DNA from: Desulfobulbus sp.
GTDB lineage: Bacteria; Desulfobacterota; Desulfobulbia; Desulfobulbales; Desulfobulbaceae
DNA: 64,000 nt
Assembly: GCA_009780825.1 (NCBI GenBank)
Contig: WQZH01000010.1
Span: 1-64,000, forward strand
Reading direction: 5' to 3'
This document shows positions 1 to 12,189 of the stretch, one piece after another. The notes below the pieces were generated by a model. The model saw only the letters and a program-made list of their open reading frames with translations. It was not told the origin of the DNA and made no database searches. Position 1 is the first letter of the stretch. The number at the start of each line of letters is the position of its first letter. A program made the translations under genes and the position numbers.

Positions 1-132
1 AGCGGGATGAGTTTTTGGGCACGTGGTTATTTTGTTTCAACAGTTGGTGCCGATGAAGAGGTTGTGCGGGTATATATCCGCGATCAAGAGAGGGAAGACC
101 AACGTGCCGAACAACTGAACCTTTTCAAATAG
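1..132 (+). CDS. tnpA: IS200/IS605-family transposase TnpA, C-terminal 43 residues (cut by window edge)
   Basis: Frame 1 is open from the first base to a TAG at 130-132. The 43 residues contain the typical end of the Y1 (HUH) transposases of the IS200/IS605 family: an FWARGYFVSTVG motif, then a VYIRDQE helix that in this family follows the catalytic tyrosine region, then a short polar tail ending in LNLFK. These enzymes cut and join single-stranded DNA at subterminal hairpins and leave no target duplication. The HUH motif and most of the protein lie outside the window, so it cannot be said whether the copy is intact. Three perfect hairpins directly downstream fit the right end of such an element. 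Confidence 0.88.
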   Translation, partial: SGMSFWARGYFVSTVGADEEVVRVYIRDQEREDQRAEQLNLFK

Positions 133-222
133 CCGGCCACCGAATGGTGGCCAGTTGATCTGTTGAATAAACCGCTTTGAGCGGTTCACAATCTTTCAAG
201 CCACCGGCTTTGCCGGTGGTTA
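133..222 (+). mobile_element. Right-end hairpin region of the IS200/IS605 element
   Basis: Three short perfect inverted repeats follow the transposase stop: 135-141 with 146-152 (7 bp, 4-nt loop), 170-176 with 180-186 (7 bp, 3-nt loop) and 201-208 with 212-219 (8 bp, TTT loop). IS200/IS605 elements carry a subterminal hairpin at each end that TnpA recognises as single-stranded DNA. The last hairpin, 201-219, is the best candidate for the right-end recognition structure; the exact element end, probably just after 220, cannot be fixed without a second copy. The earlier two may be transcription stops for tnpA. Confidence 0.65.
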
Positions 223-315
223 ATGACTGCCAGAGCAGATTGGATTGCCCTGATCTTGTTAATCGTGCGCTGGCGCAACGCATCCCCCATGAGGATGATG
301 AACCGCTCCGTCAGC

Positions 316-437
316 GCCGCCTTCGCGTGGCGAAATCATCCGGCCATGGCCTCTCCCCATTTCATGTTGTTCGTTGTACCCGCTCGCCGGCGGGATGCTT
401 ACCGGGAAGTATCACCAAGAAGATATGGTAGCTCTTT
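316..437 (-). pseudogene. Decayed 5' fragment of a rhodanese gene (start region only)
   Basis: This stretch is about 80% identical by eye, in the same orientation, to 8167-8288, which holds the first codons, ribosome-binding site and ~85 bp upstream of the intact rhodanese gene. On the minus strand the purine-rich ribosome-binding site and the ATGGCC start are kept. One base is missing at codon 3, so the copy reads Met-Ala-Gly-stop instead of Met-Ala-Arg-Met-Ile-Ser. Nothing after about codon 9 of the gene is recognisable. The bases 223-315 between the insertion-sequence end and this remnant, and 438-698 beyond it, show no gene I can support. It is a relic of duplication or of an insertion at the rhodanese start. 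Confidence 0.7.
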
Positions 438-698
438 GAATATGTGGGGGAGCGGCCAGCGGTTTTTTTATGCCGTCGCCCGGTGCATTCTCCATACCCT
501 GTCGGCTGCTTGAGAATCGCCCGGCGACATCGCTCAAATATGTCTAGCGATTTTTAGTGCCGGGATCAACAAGGATGTAACTTGAGTTATTTAACAGTCG
601 TTGTATAGTAGGGATTTAAACAACTTACCATGCTGTCTAAACAACTTGAAGCCATCTCTGTTGGGGGGAATTGCACATGAAAGCTCTGGACGTCACCG

Positions 699-3600
699 AT
701 GATCGAAGCGCTGTCGGCCCGGCATGCGCCTGCGGGCCGCCTGTCAACCAAGCGTTTTTTTGCGGGTACGTCGTACTTGCGCACGCTGCGGGATGCGGAG
801 GCGAAAAATAGGCGGCTGACGCAATCGCTCGCGGCTACGGCGCTGCTGCTTTGCCTCGCCGGTCCGGCTTGGGCCGATGGGGCGGGAGGCGCCAACAGCG
901 CGATTTTGGGCGGCAATGGCATCAGCGGCGGCGCCGGCGGCGGGACCGGGGGGAAGGGTGGCGGCGGTGGCGATGGTTTCAATGGAGATTCGCTGAGCGG
1001 AGTCAGCGGTCCGATCATGGGCGGCAAAGGCGGCGATGGCGACACTCCCACAGATGAGAATAGACCGGCAGTGGCGGTGGCGGTGGCGCGGGCGCGGTGC
1101 TGAAAACGGCTCCGGCGATACGAGCACAAGCGCAAACGTGGCGGGCGGCGCGGGCGGCGCCTCCCTCACCAACGGTGGGGCTGGGTTCGGCGGCGGCGGT
1201 GGTTCGGGAATCGTGGATACGGGGGTCAACCTCACCAACGCCAACAGCTTCAGTATAACCGGCGGCAATGGCGGCTCGGGCGGCGACGATGCTATAGCTG
1301 ATCAGGGCAGGTCAGGCGGGGCTGGGGGAGCCGGCGTTACCGGTTCGTCCTTCACCCTCACCAATTCGGGCCTCATCCAGGGCGGTGCCGGCGTTGTGGG
1401 CTACAATCTTCATATCGTGAATTCCGGCGGCATCAACAGCCTGGAATTGCAGGCCGGCTCCACCATCAGCGGCAATGTCGTTGCTTTCTCAGGCTCCGAC
1501 ACGCTGATTTTGGGCGGTGGCACCGATGCCGGCTTCGATGTCAGCAACATTGGCATCCAATATCAAAATTTCGCCAACTTCGAGAAGAGCGGTTTGAGCA
1601 CCTGGACACTGTCCGGCAGCACGGAGGCGGCAACGCCGTGGACAATCAGCGGCGGCACGCTGCAAATCAGCGAGGATGACAATCTTGGCGCTTCTTTGGG
1701 CCGGGTGACCCTTGACGGCGGTACGCTGCAAACGACGGCGGACATCACCACCGGTCGCGACTTTGCCATCACCGGGAGTGGCGGCACGATCGAAACTGAT
1801 CCCACCACCGCATACACCGTGACCGGCGTAATTGCCGATGCCGTTACGGGAGTGCCCGGCGCCTTGACCAAGGCCGGTGACGGAACGCTGATCCTGACCG
1901 GCGCCAACACCTACACCGGCGGAACCACGATTTTGGCCGGTACGCTGCAAATCATCGACGATGCCAATCTTGGCGCTTCTTCGGGCCAGGTGACCCTTGA
2001 CGGCGGCACGCTGCAAACGATGGCGGACATCACCACCGGTCGCGACTTCGCCATCACCGGGAGTGGCGGCACGATCGATACCGCCGCCGCATACACCGTA
2101 AAGGGGGTGATTGCCGATGCCGTTACGGGGACGCCCGGCGCCTTGACCAAGGCCGGTGACGGAACGCTGATCCTGACCGGCGAGAATACCTACACCGGCA
2201 TCACCACGATTTCGGCCGGTACGCTGCAGTTGGGCAACGGCAACCTCACCGGCTCCATCGTGGGTGATGTGGCGAACAACGGCACCCTGGCGTTCGACCG
2301 TTCGAATACGATGACCTTCGGCGGCGCGATCTCCGGCAGCGGCGCGGTCAATCAAATCGGCACTGGTACCACGATCCTGACCGGCGTCAACACCTACACC
2401 GGCGGTACTACGGTCTCGCTCGGCACGCTGCAGTTGGCCGATACCGCAACCACCAGCACCGCCAATCTGGGCACCGGTGCGGTGAACATCGCTTCAGGCG
2501 CGACGCTGGCCGCCGGCACCAACGGCACCTTCACCTTCGCCAACGAGTTGACCGGATCAGGAACGCTCAACGCCTCCAATAGCGGGGAGTCCTCCAACTT
2601 CGGGGCAACGGCAACTGTAGGGACGGCCTTCACGGGCACCGTGGCCTTGAGCAACAACACCTTTGCGCTCTCAGGCGACAATACCGCTGCCGTGACCAAT
2701 GCGGCCTTGTCGCTTAGTGCCGGCAACGTGACCACGGTGGGCGCCGGCAACCAGACCGTCGGTTCCCTGGCGTTCGATGGCGGCACGCTGGTCTTTGACA
2801 CCTCGATCCCGGGAGCCACGGGAGCGAATGGCACGGTGACCACCACCGGCGATCTGACTCTGAACTCCGGCGAAGTGAGGGTAAACGCCACCAGCACCTT
2901 CGACAACACGCCGCCCTTGCCGAGTACGCAATCGTCCATCCTGGAGCAGGATGACAGCGGTATCTTGGTGCAACTGATCCATTCCCAAGGAACCGTCAGT
3001 GGGTTGGGCGATAACCTGACGCTGGCCGACCAGGACGGCAACCCCATCACCAACCCCAACGAGGTCGACATCAACCAGAGCGGCACCAAGGCGGCGGTGG
3101 GGACCTATGATTATCACCTCAGCACCGGCACGGGTAACGACGGCCTGTACATGGCCTATGGCCTGACCCAGGTGGAACTGATGCTCTCCAACTCCACCAA
3201 CGACTACACCGGAAAGACCTTTGTCACCAGCGGCACGCTGAAGATGGCTGGCGACAATGTGCTCGGGCAGACCTCCAATCTGGCGGTCTCATCTGGGGCA
3301 GCCTTTGACAGCAACGGCTTTGATCAGTCGGTGGGCGCGCTCAACACCGAGGCTGGCGCGAGCGTGTGACCATCGCAGCCAACTCCACGCTCACCATCAC
3401 CGATGCCCAGCGTGCGCCTGGCGTCATCGTTGGCGGGGGCATCGAGCACGACACCCTGTTCGGGGCGGGCGCCCTGGTGATCGACCCCTCGGTCGTCTAC
3501 GTCAACGGCGTACAGGCATTCACCGGCACCGAGACCGTAGAAGGCGGCTCGCAGCTTGTCGTGAACACCGCCAACGCCTTTGACGCCTCGGCCGGGATCA

Positions 3601-4897
3601 CTCTGGGCAAGCAGTGCTGACATCCTGACCTTCGGCGATGCATCGGGCTACAATCCCGCCTGGACGGCGATCCCCAACGGCACGGCGGCGGTGGCCATCT
3701 CCGGCCCCGGCATCGTGCAGGTGTATGACGGCTCCGATGTGACACTCGCCGGCGACAACTCAGGATTCTCGGGTCAATTTCAGATCGACGCCGCTTCCAC
3801 TCTGCGGATTTCGGCCGCCCAGAACCTGGGTACAGCCGCCATTGAGGACAACGGCACCTTCAACGCCATCGCCAGCAGCGATTGGCAGCTCGATAACCTG
3901 ATCTCCGGGACCGGCACGGTACTCAAGACCGGCACCGGCATCCTCACCCTCACCGGTGCCAACACCTACACCGGCGACACCACGGTGAGTGCGGGCACAT
4001 TGAACGTCACGGGCTCGATCGCCTCATCCGGCATGACCACGGTCGATACCGACGCCACCCTCACCGGGACCGGCACTGTGGGCAACGCCACGATTGCGAC
4101 CGGCGGCCATTTTATGCCGGGCAACGGCACCCCGGGTTCATCGATGACGGTAGTGGGTGATCTCACCTTGCAGACGGGCGCGCAATATGTGGTCAACATC
4201 GATCCGGCCACCTCATCGCTGGCCAATGTCAGCGGCACCGCGACGCTTGGGGGGCTACGGTCAACGCGATCTATGCCAACGGGAGCTATGTGGCGAAGCA
4301 GTACACCATTTTGACGCCACCAATGGTGTGAGCGGTACATTCAATTATCTGGTCAACACCAACCTGCCGGCCGGCTTTCAATCCAGTCTGGGATACGACG
4401 CCAACAATGCCTATCTCAATCTGGCCTTGAGTTTTGGGTTGCCGGGAGACCTGAACAACAATCAGCAGAACGTCGGCAACGCCTTGATCGACTTTTTCGA
4501 CAGAAACGGCGGTATTTCAGGCGAATTCGGCGCGCTGACGCCCGCCAACCTCACCCAGGCCTCGGGCGAACTGGCGACCGCCACCCAGCAGGCGACCGTA
4601 GACGCCATGACCCAGTTGGGGTCGCGACCAACCGGTTCAATACGGTGCGGGGGGCTGACTGCTTTGCGCCGCGCTGGAGCGTTTGGGCGGCGGGCTATGA
4701 CGGCGACCTTCCAGACGCTGCCGGGGGCTTCCTTTACAGTGAACGGCGCGGCGCTCGATCCCGATGCCGCGCTGACCACCGTTTCCCTTGAAATGAAGTG
4801 GCAAAACGGTTGGTCGGTCGCCGCCGCATTCGACGGCGAGTTCTCCAATGCCACCCGCGGCTATACCGGTATGGGCATAGTGCGATATCAGTGGTGA
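699..4897 (+). pseudogene. Autotransporter (type Va) adhesin-like pseudogene with multiple frameshifts and a deleted beta-barrel
   Basis: Read across frames, this is a classical autotransporter: a signal peptide ending near AGPAWA, a Gly-rich start, a long passenger with several passenger-associated transport repeats (the ALTKAGDGTLILTGANTYTG type, at about 1855-1950, 2140-2235, 2350-2440 and 3915-3990), and a C-terminus ending in a beta-strand with the outer-membrane signature YTGMGIVRYQW. The frame changes at least near 1065-1105 (twice), 3365, 3600, 4250, 4310, 4615 and between about 4710 and 4725. The barrel is present only as its first part (NRFNTVRGAD..WSVWAAGYDGD in a shifted frame near 4625-4710) and its last strands (4725-4894); roughly 200 residues between are gone. 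It cannot make a working secreted protein. The start at 699 is the first in-frame ATG before the signal peptide; an alternative ATG at 677 soon stops. Confidence 0.85.
1654..2217 (+). repeat. Tandem duplication of a ~280-bp passenger repeat
   Basis: Two adjacent units, 1654-1938 (285 bp) and 1939-2217 (279 bp), are nearly identical and in frame. Each encodes a 93-95 residue block running from GTLQI through DDANLGAS, VTLDGGTLQT, ADITTGRDFAITGSGGTI to ALTKAGDGTLILTG and NTYTG. The 6-bp difference is two codons after the GGTI motif. In autotransporter passengers such units stack as beta-helix rungs. The high similarity suggests recent duplication relative to the other, more diverged repeats further along. 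Confidence 0.8.
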
Positions 4898-4954
4898 GCA
4901 TTCCCCTGTTTGCCAATACTTTCTCCTACCGCAAACAGGTCAGTTGGTCAGGCG

Positions 4955-4986
4955 CCAAGGCGGCGGATTTCTTTCCGCCGCCTTGG
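4955..4986 (+). terminator. Strong stem-loop after the autotransporter remnant, possible terminator
   Basis: A perfect 13-bp inverted repeat (4955-4967 with 4974-4986) closes a 6-nt loop about 58 bases after the stop at 4897. The stem is GC-rich. There is no clear T run after it, so intrinsic termination is only a possibility; it may instead be a repetitive hairpin or an mRNA 3' end stabiliser. Confidence 0.4.
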
Positions 4987-5140
4987 TTAGCGCCTCGGCG
5001 ATCATTCATTTTCCCTGCATGTTGTCACCTTTCGCGTCTTCTGGTAACGGCGATTTTTTTTGCTTTCGTGATCAACAAGCCGTTATGCTCTCCAGACGAA
5101 GTGATTGCAATTCCATTGCAACCGTGCGGTATATTTTCGG

Positions 5141-5233
5141 GTCGTTTCGACGAGCACAGCGAGGAGAAATCTATAAATATTTCCGTAAGTTCTCGCGCAA
5201 GCCAAGGAGATTTCTCCCTCCGGTCGAAATGAC
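5141..5233 (+). repeat. Dispersed palindromic element, copy A (93 bp)
   Basis: The element begins GTCGTTTCGA (5141-5150) and ends TCGAAATGAC (5224-5233), a 10-bp inverted repeat with one mismatch. Inside it is a second perfect 10-bp inverted repeat, GGAGAAATCT (5163-5172) with AGATTTCTCC (5208-5217). A second copy of almost equal length lies at 7466-7559 in the opposite orientation. It looks like a REP/MITE-like intergenic repeat; I see no coding content. Confidence 0.75.
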
Positions 5234-5452
5234 GAAAAATCGTGGTATTGCAAGGTGTTGACGCCGGTTCCTTCTGTCCCTGCTGTATGTTTTTTGAGTC
5301 TGACGGCATCCATGGCGCCTGCCATGGCAGGCTGTTGCAAAAGCGCATGATTACCGTGACATGCCCATTAGGATTATGTCATATTCAATGCGATGAGATC
5401 GTTTATGCACAACTGAACCATGCGTGGTTCTGACATCAGGTGAGAGTATCTG

Positions 5453-7429
5453 GTGAGCGCGTTGCATGCCCCACCCACATCTGCTCCCGACTCCTCCAGC
5501 CACGGCGGACGCGCCGATCTGTTCGCGTATGTGCTGGACAACGCGCAGGTGCCGGAACATTCTCCTGCCTTCATGTGCGCCATGTCCGGCGGCAACTTGT
5601 TTATCCGGGGAGACTATTGCTTTCTGACCGCGCAGGATTGGCTCATGGCGCTGGGCTATCCCCTGCGCGGTGCGTATTCGCCGGAAACGTTCACCGCCGC
5701 GCTCGGCACCGCCTTGGACCAGACCAGCGCCCGGGATTGCTGGTGCATTGCGCCGGAACTGCCGCTCCGCTTGCTCCCGCACCAGGTGGATGCCGATGAT
5801 TTCTTCATCCTGCCGGCTTCCGCTGTCGTGCCCGCCCGCCTGCGCCGTCCGTTGGCACGCGCGCGGGCCTGTTTGCGGGTGGACCTGACCACGCGCTTTT
5901 CCCCGCAGCACCGCCGCCTGTGGTCGGAATTCATGGCGCGTACGCCCCTCAAAGCCAACGAGCGTGAACTCTTCGCCCGTACGGAACAGGTCATGGGCAC
6001 GCCGGGACTCATGCTGCTCAACGCCTGGGACGAAGAAAACCGCCTGGCCGCCTGTCTGCTGCTGGACTTCGCGCCCAAACCTTTTGTCAGCTACCTTATC
6101 GGTGCGCACTCGCGCAGTCCGTACACGCCCTATGCCTCTGACCTGCTCATCGCCACGCTGCTTGCCGAGGCGCGAAAGTGCGGCAAAGAGTACATCCACC
6201 TCGGCCTGGGCGTCCATGAGGGACTGCGCCGCTTCAAGTGCAAATGGGGCGCTGTCCCCGCCTTGCCGTATCGCATGGCGGCCTGGAAAGAACAGCCGCC
6301 AGTGACCCCGGAGGCGGCTATCGGGGATATGGTGTGCGCCCTGACCGCAGACCCGACGGCAATGTTTTCAGCGCGCGACGTGCTCGGCTTCGAGCCATTG
6401 CAGCGCCCCTTTGCCATGCTCTGGGAAGTGGAAAAGGAGGGCAAACGCTCCTGGATAGGGGGCAGCGCGCACTTTTTCCGCTATTCCTTTGCGCGCTCCT
6501 TCCGCCGCCTGTTCAAACAGGTGGACACCATCCTGCTCGAAGGTCCACTGGATGAGAAAAGCCTGGATGGTGCGGCGCATTCGGGCCGCACTCCTAGCCC
6601 GGATGTGGAGCGAGTGGCATCGCTGCTCACAGAAGACGAAATCCGCGTGCTCATGCGCGTGGTGCGCGGTCCCGAAGGCTTCTTGGCACGTCAGGCGGGC
6701 TGTGCGGTATCAAGCACGAGCTGCGGACTGCATATAAATGAAGATATTGCCTGCCGGGTTGTGGAGAGCGGGATGGACGTGCTGGCCTTTTCCCTGGCAG
6801 GTACGGATGAGGCGAGTAACGCCATCCGGCAGGGAGCGCCTTTTGCCAAGGTCTGTGAACATGTGCGGCTGATGGCGCAGGCACGCAAAAAAGCCGGGGC
6901 CGCGCATCTGAGCCTGTATTGCGCCTATATGCTGCTGGCAGATCGCATGGAAGCCGTGCTGGCCCTGCCGGATCTGGCGGCAGGACTCGGCCTGCAGGCA
7001 GCGGTGGTGAGCACGCTGGATTATCTGGCCGCACCAGGGCAGGAACACCTGGCCTTTGCCCCGCATGAGGCGGACAAGATCGCCCGGGCACAGGATCTCT
7101 TGGCAAAGGCTGCCGCCCGGGCGGCGAAGCTCGGTCTGGGCTTTCACTATGGGCTGCTTGGCCCGGAAGCGTGGAGGACTTGCCGGGAGCAGGTGGAACG
7201 CAGCCTGTATGTGGATGCCGATGGCGCTCTTTCTCCCTGTATTTACGTCAATGTGCCGGTGCAAGACAACGATGCGCGCCGCCGGGTATTCGGCAACGCC
7301 AATGAGACGGATGCGTTCGCCTGCTGGCAGGGAGAACGCTTCACGGCATTCCGCAAGGCGCTGGAGACCGGCCGGCCGGATCTGCCCTGCGTCCATTGCG
7401 CCAAGCGTTTTGAAAAAATGGCATATTAG
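5453..7429 (+). CDS. Fused GNAT-like / TraB-like / radical-SAM remnant with SPASM-like tail
   Basis: One 658-residue ORF joins parts usually found in separate proteins. Residues ~1-290 resemble a GNAT/FemAB-like acyltransferase, with GAHSRSPYTPY, a conserved LLIATLLAEARKCGKEYIHLGLG segment and GLRRFKCKWGA. Residues ~320-415 resemble TraB/GumN proteins (WIGGSAHFF at 334, DTILLEGPLDEKS, VVRGPEGF). Residues ~416-590 match the middle and end of a radical SAM barrel (TSCGLHIN, GMDVLAFSLAG, AIRQGAPFAKV). Residues ~590-658 match a SPASM-like tail (DADGALSPCIYVNVP, CVHCAKRF). The CX3CX2C site that binds the radical SAM cluster is absent: the TraB part runs straight into the barrel after it. The simplest reading is an internal deletion that fused two or three neighbouring genes in frame, so the radical SAM chemistry is probably lost. 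GTG start at 5453; flanked by inverted repeat copies. No substrate can be named. Confidence 0.7.
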   Translation: MSALHAPPTSAPDSSSHGGRADLFAYVLDNAQVPEHSPAFMCAMSGGNLFIRGDYCFLTAQDWLMALGYPLRGAYSPETFTAALGTALDQTSARDCWCIAPELPLRLLPHQVDADDFFILPASAVVPARLRRPLARARACLRVDLTTRFSPQHRRLWSEFMARTPLKANERELFARTEQVMGTPGLMLLNAWDEENRLAACLLLDFAPKPFVSYLIGAHSRSPYTPYASDLLIATLLAEARKCGKEYIHLGLGVHEGLRRFKCKWGAVPALPYRMAAWKEQPPVTPEAAIGDMVCALTADPTAMFSARDVLGFEPLQRPFAMLWEVEKEGKRSWIGGSAHFFRYSFARSFRRLFKQVDTILLEGPLDEKSLDGAAHSGRTPSPDVERVASLLTEDEIRVLMRVVRGPEGFLARQAGCAVSSTSCGLHINEDIACRVVESGMDVLAFSLAGTDEASNAIRQGAPFAKVCEHVRLMAQARKKAGAAHLSLYCAYMLLADRMEAVLALPDLAAGLGLQAAVVSTLDYLAAPGQEHLAFAPHEADKIARAQDLLAKAAARAAKLGLGFHYGLLGPEAWRTCREQVERSLYVDADGALSPCIYVNVPVQDNDARRRVFGNANETDAFACWQGERFTAFRKALETGRPDLPCVHCAKRFEKMAY

Positions 7430-7465
7430 TGCGGTCATTAATCACCGAACACCACCCCTTGTTTC

Positions 7466-7559
7466 GTCATTTCGACTAAAGGGGGAAATCTCCATAGCTT
7501 GAGCTGTCACTTGCGGAACTGTTTGGTAGATTTCTCTTCGCTGCGCTCATCGAAATGAC
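7466..7559 (-). repeat. Dispersed palindromic element, copy B (94 bp, inverted relative to copy A)
   Basis: Ends are GTCATTTCGA (7466-7475) and TCGAAATGAC (7550-7559), a perfect 10-bp inverted repeat. The inner pair is GAAATCT (7485-7491) with AGATTTC (7528-7534). Read on the minus strand it aligns end to end with copy A at 5141-5233, including GAGCGCAGCG next to the left end. The two copies flank the fusion gene at 5453-7429. Confidence 0.75.
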
Positions 7560-7682
7560 AGAATATGACGTTGTCAATGTCCAGAGAGCAACGCATTCAT
7601 TAATAACCTGGTTGGCCGGCCATTGCCGCCGCCAGTGCGCCCGTCTTGACGGCAGCGCGCATAGCGGGGACTGAGGCACGCC

Positions 7683-8198
7683 CTATTTCTTTTTATTCCA
7701 CGGCATTTTGGTTAAGAACAGTGCCATGCCGCATGCTCCGGTGAGACCGGAGAAGAGCAAACCGCAGCCGACCAGGGCGGCGAGCAGGCGAAAGACGGGC
7801 GCCAGTTGTCCCAGCCCGACGAAAATCACAACCAGCGCGCCGGCCGCGACATGCACCTGGCGCATGATCGGCAGCGGCCCCTTGTCGCCAACCACCACCG
7901 GCAAGCCCGCCTGGCGCCAAGCAATCAGGCCGCCGTCGAGAATCAATGTTTCGGCGTGGCCGCGACTCTCCAATTGCGCCATGGCGGTGGCAGTCCGCCG
8001 GCCTGAGCGGCAGAAATAGATTACCGGTTTTCCCTGGTCATCATCGGCCGGCAACTGCGCCAGCACCGACAGCGGCTGCAAACGTGCTCCGGCAATGTGG
8101 ACCGCGTCGAATTCTTCCGTCTCGCGCACATCTATCAGCGTTGCCTCGCCCCGCTCCTGTAACTGTGCCGCCTCGCGCGGCGAAATCATCCTGGCCAT
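7683..8198 (-). CDS. Membrane-anchored rhodanese (rhodanese + DUF2892, YgaP-like)
   Basis: 171 residues. The N-terminal half is a single rhodanese domain (TLIDVRETEEFDAVHIAGA, then the active-site loop FCRSGRR with Cys63, then LDGGLIAWRQAGLPV), which carries persulfide sulfur on the cysteine and passes it to acceptors. The C-terminal half (from MRQVHVAAGAL) is a DUF2892 module with two hydrophobic helices, giving an inner-membrane anchor as in YgaP. The start was set at the second ATG (8198) because a GGGAGG ribosome-binding site sits 6 bases before it but directly abuts the ATG at 8204. The upstream sequence and first codons have a decayed second copy at 316-437. A role in handling sulfane sulfur fits a sulfur-respiring host, but this is inference. 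Confidence 0.88.
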   Translation of the reverse strand: MARMISPREAAQLQERGEATLIDVRETEEFDAVHIAGARLQPLSVLAQLPADDDQGKPVIYFCRSGRRTATAMAQLESRGHAETLILDGGLIAWRQAGLPVVVGDKGPLPIMRQVHVAAGALVVIFVGLGQLAPVFRLLAALVGCGLLFSGLTGACGMALFLTKMPWNKKK

Positions 8199-8288
8199 GG
8201 TCATCCTCCCATTTCATGTCGTTTGCTTTACCTGCTCGCCGGCGGGTTGCTTGCCCGAAAGTATCACGAAGAAGATAGGGTAGCTCCC
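8167..8288. repeat. Right-hand copy of the direct repeat shared with 316-437
   Basis: This 122-bp stretch covers the rhodanese start region and ~85 bp upstream, and matches 316-437 in the same orientation at roughly 80%. Both copies keep a small hairpin (6-bp stem, loop TCGCCG; 8231-8248 here), with a wobble pair in this copy. The two repeats bracket the ~7.7 kb that carries the autotransporter remnant and the fusion gene. Confidence 0.65.
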
Positions 8289-8412
8289 TGCATCTGTGAA
8301 GTGGCAATCAGTCAGAATTTGTCTGCAAATAGACATTTTTCTATCCAGCTGTTCATGCAGTGCGCAAGGCGGCTCAGCGCGTTAGGCCCTCTTGTTTTGC
8401 TTCCGGTCGCCG

Positions 8413-11925
<3,513 letters not shown>

Positions 11926-12189
11926 AGAGGCGAGTGGAATAACCAGCGTTACGTGTTAGCGTTTTTTTCTGAAAATTGGGCCTGTGAGTGGTTGGAGTAT
12001 GTTGGCCAACTCGGCATAGTACTGGGCAGATATTTATGCAGCGTCATAAGCCCACTTTATTATATTTATAATAATAACAATACGTTGATCATAGAGTACC
12101 GAGATGACAGAACCATGGCTGCACCGCATACTACCTTGCCCGTCACTTTTTGTACCCTGGTTTTTTAGGAGGCCCTGGCAATAAAAAGT

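Larger units (their letters stand above)
4898..5452. other. Intergenic stretch with a hairpin and one palindromic repeat
   Basis: No gene is supported in these 555 bases. They hold a strong hairpin at 4955-4986 shortly after the autotransporter stop, one copy of a dispersed palindromic element at 5141-5233, and a short palindrome (AACCA/TGGTT) near 5416-5430 upstream of the next gene. Short open frames here have no recognisable motifs. Confidence 0.6.

Noticed and set aside
1489..2355. Minus-strand open frame of 288 codons within the autotransporter passenger
   Set aside because: It simply mirrors the tandem passenger repeats.
8205..8290. Riboswitch or leader RNA upstream of the rhodanese gene
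   Set aside because: A small hairpin is conserved in both copies, but no known riboswitch core could be matched; duplication of the gene start explains the similarity.
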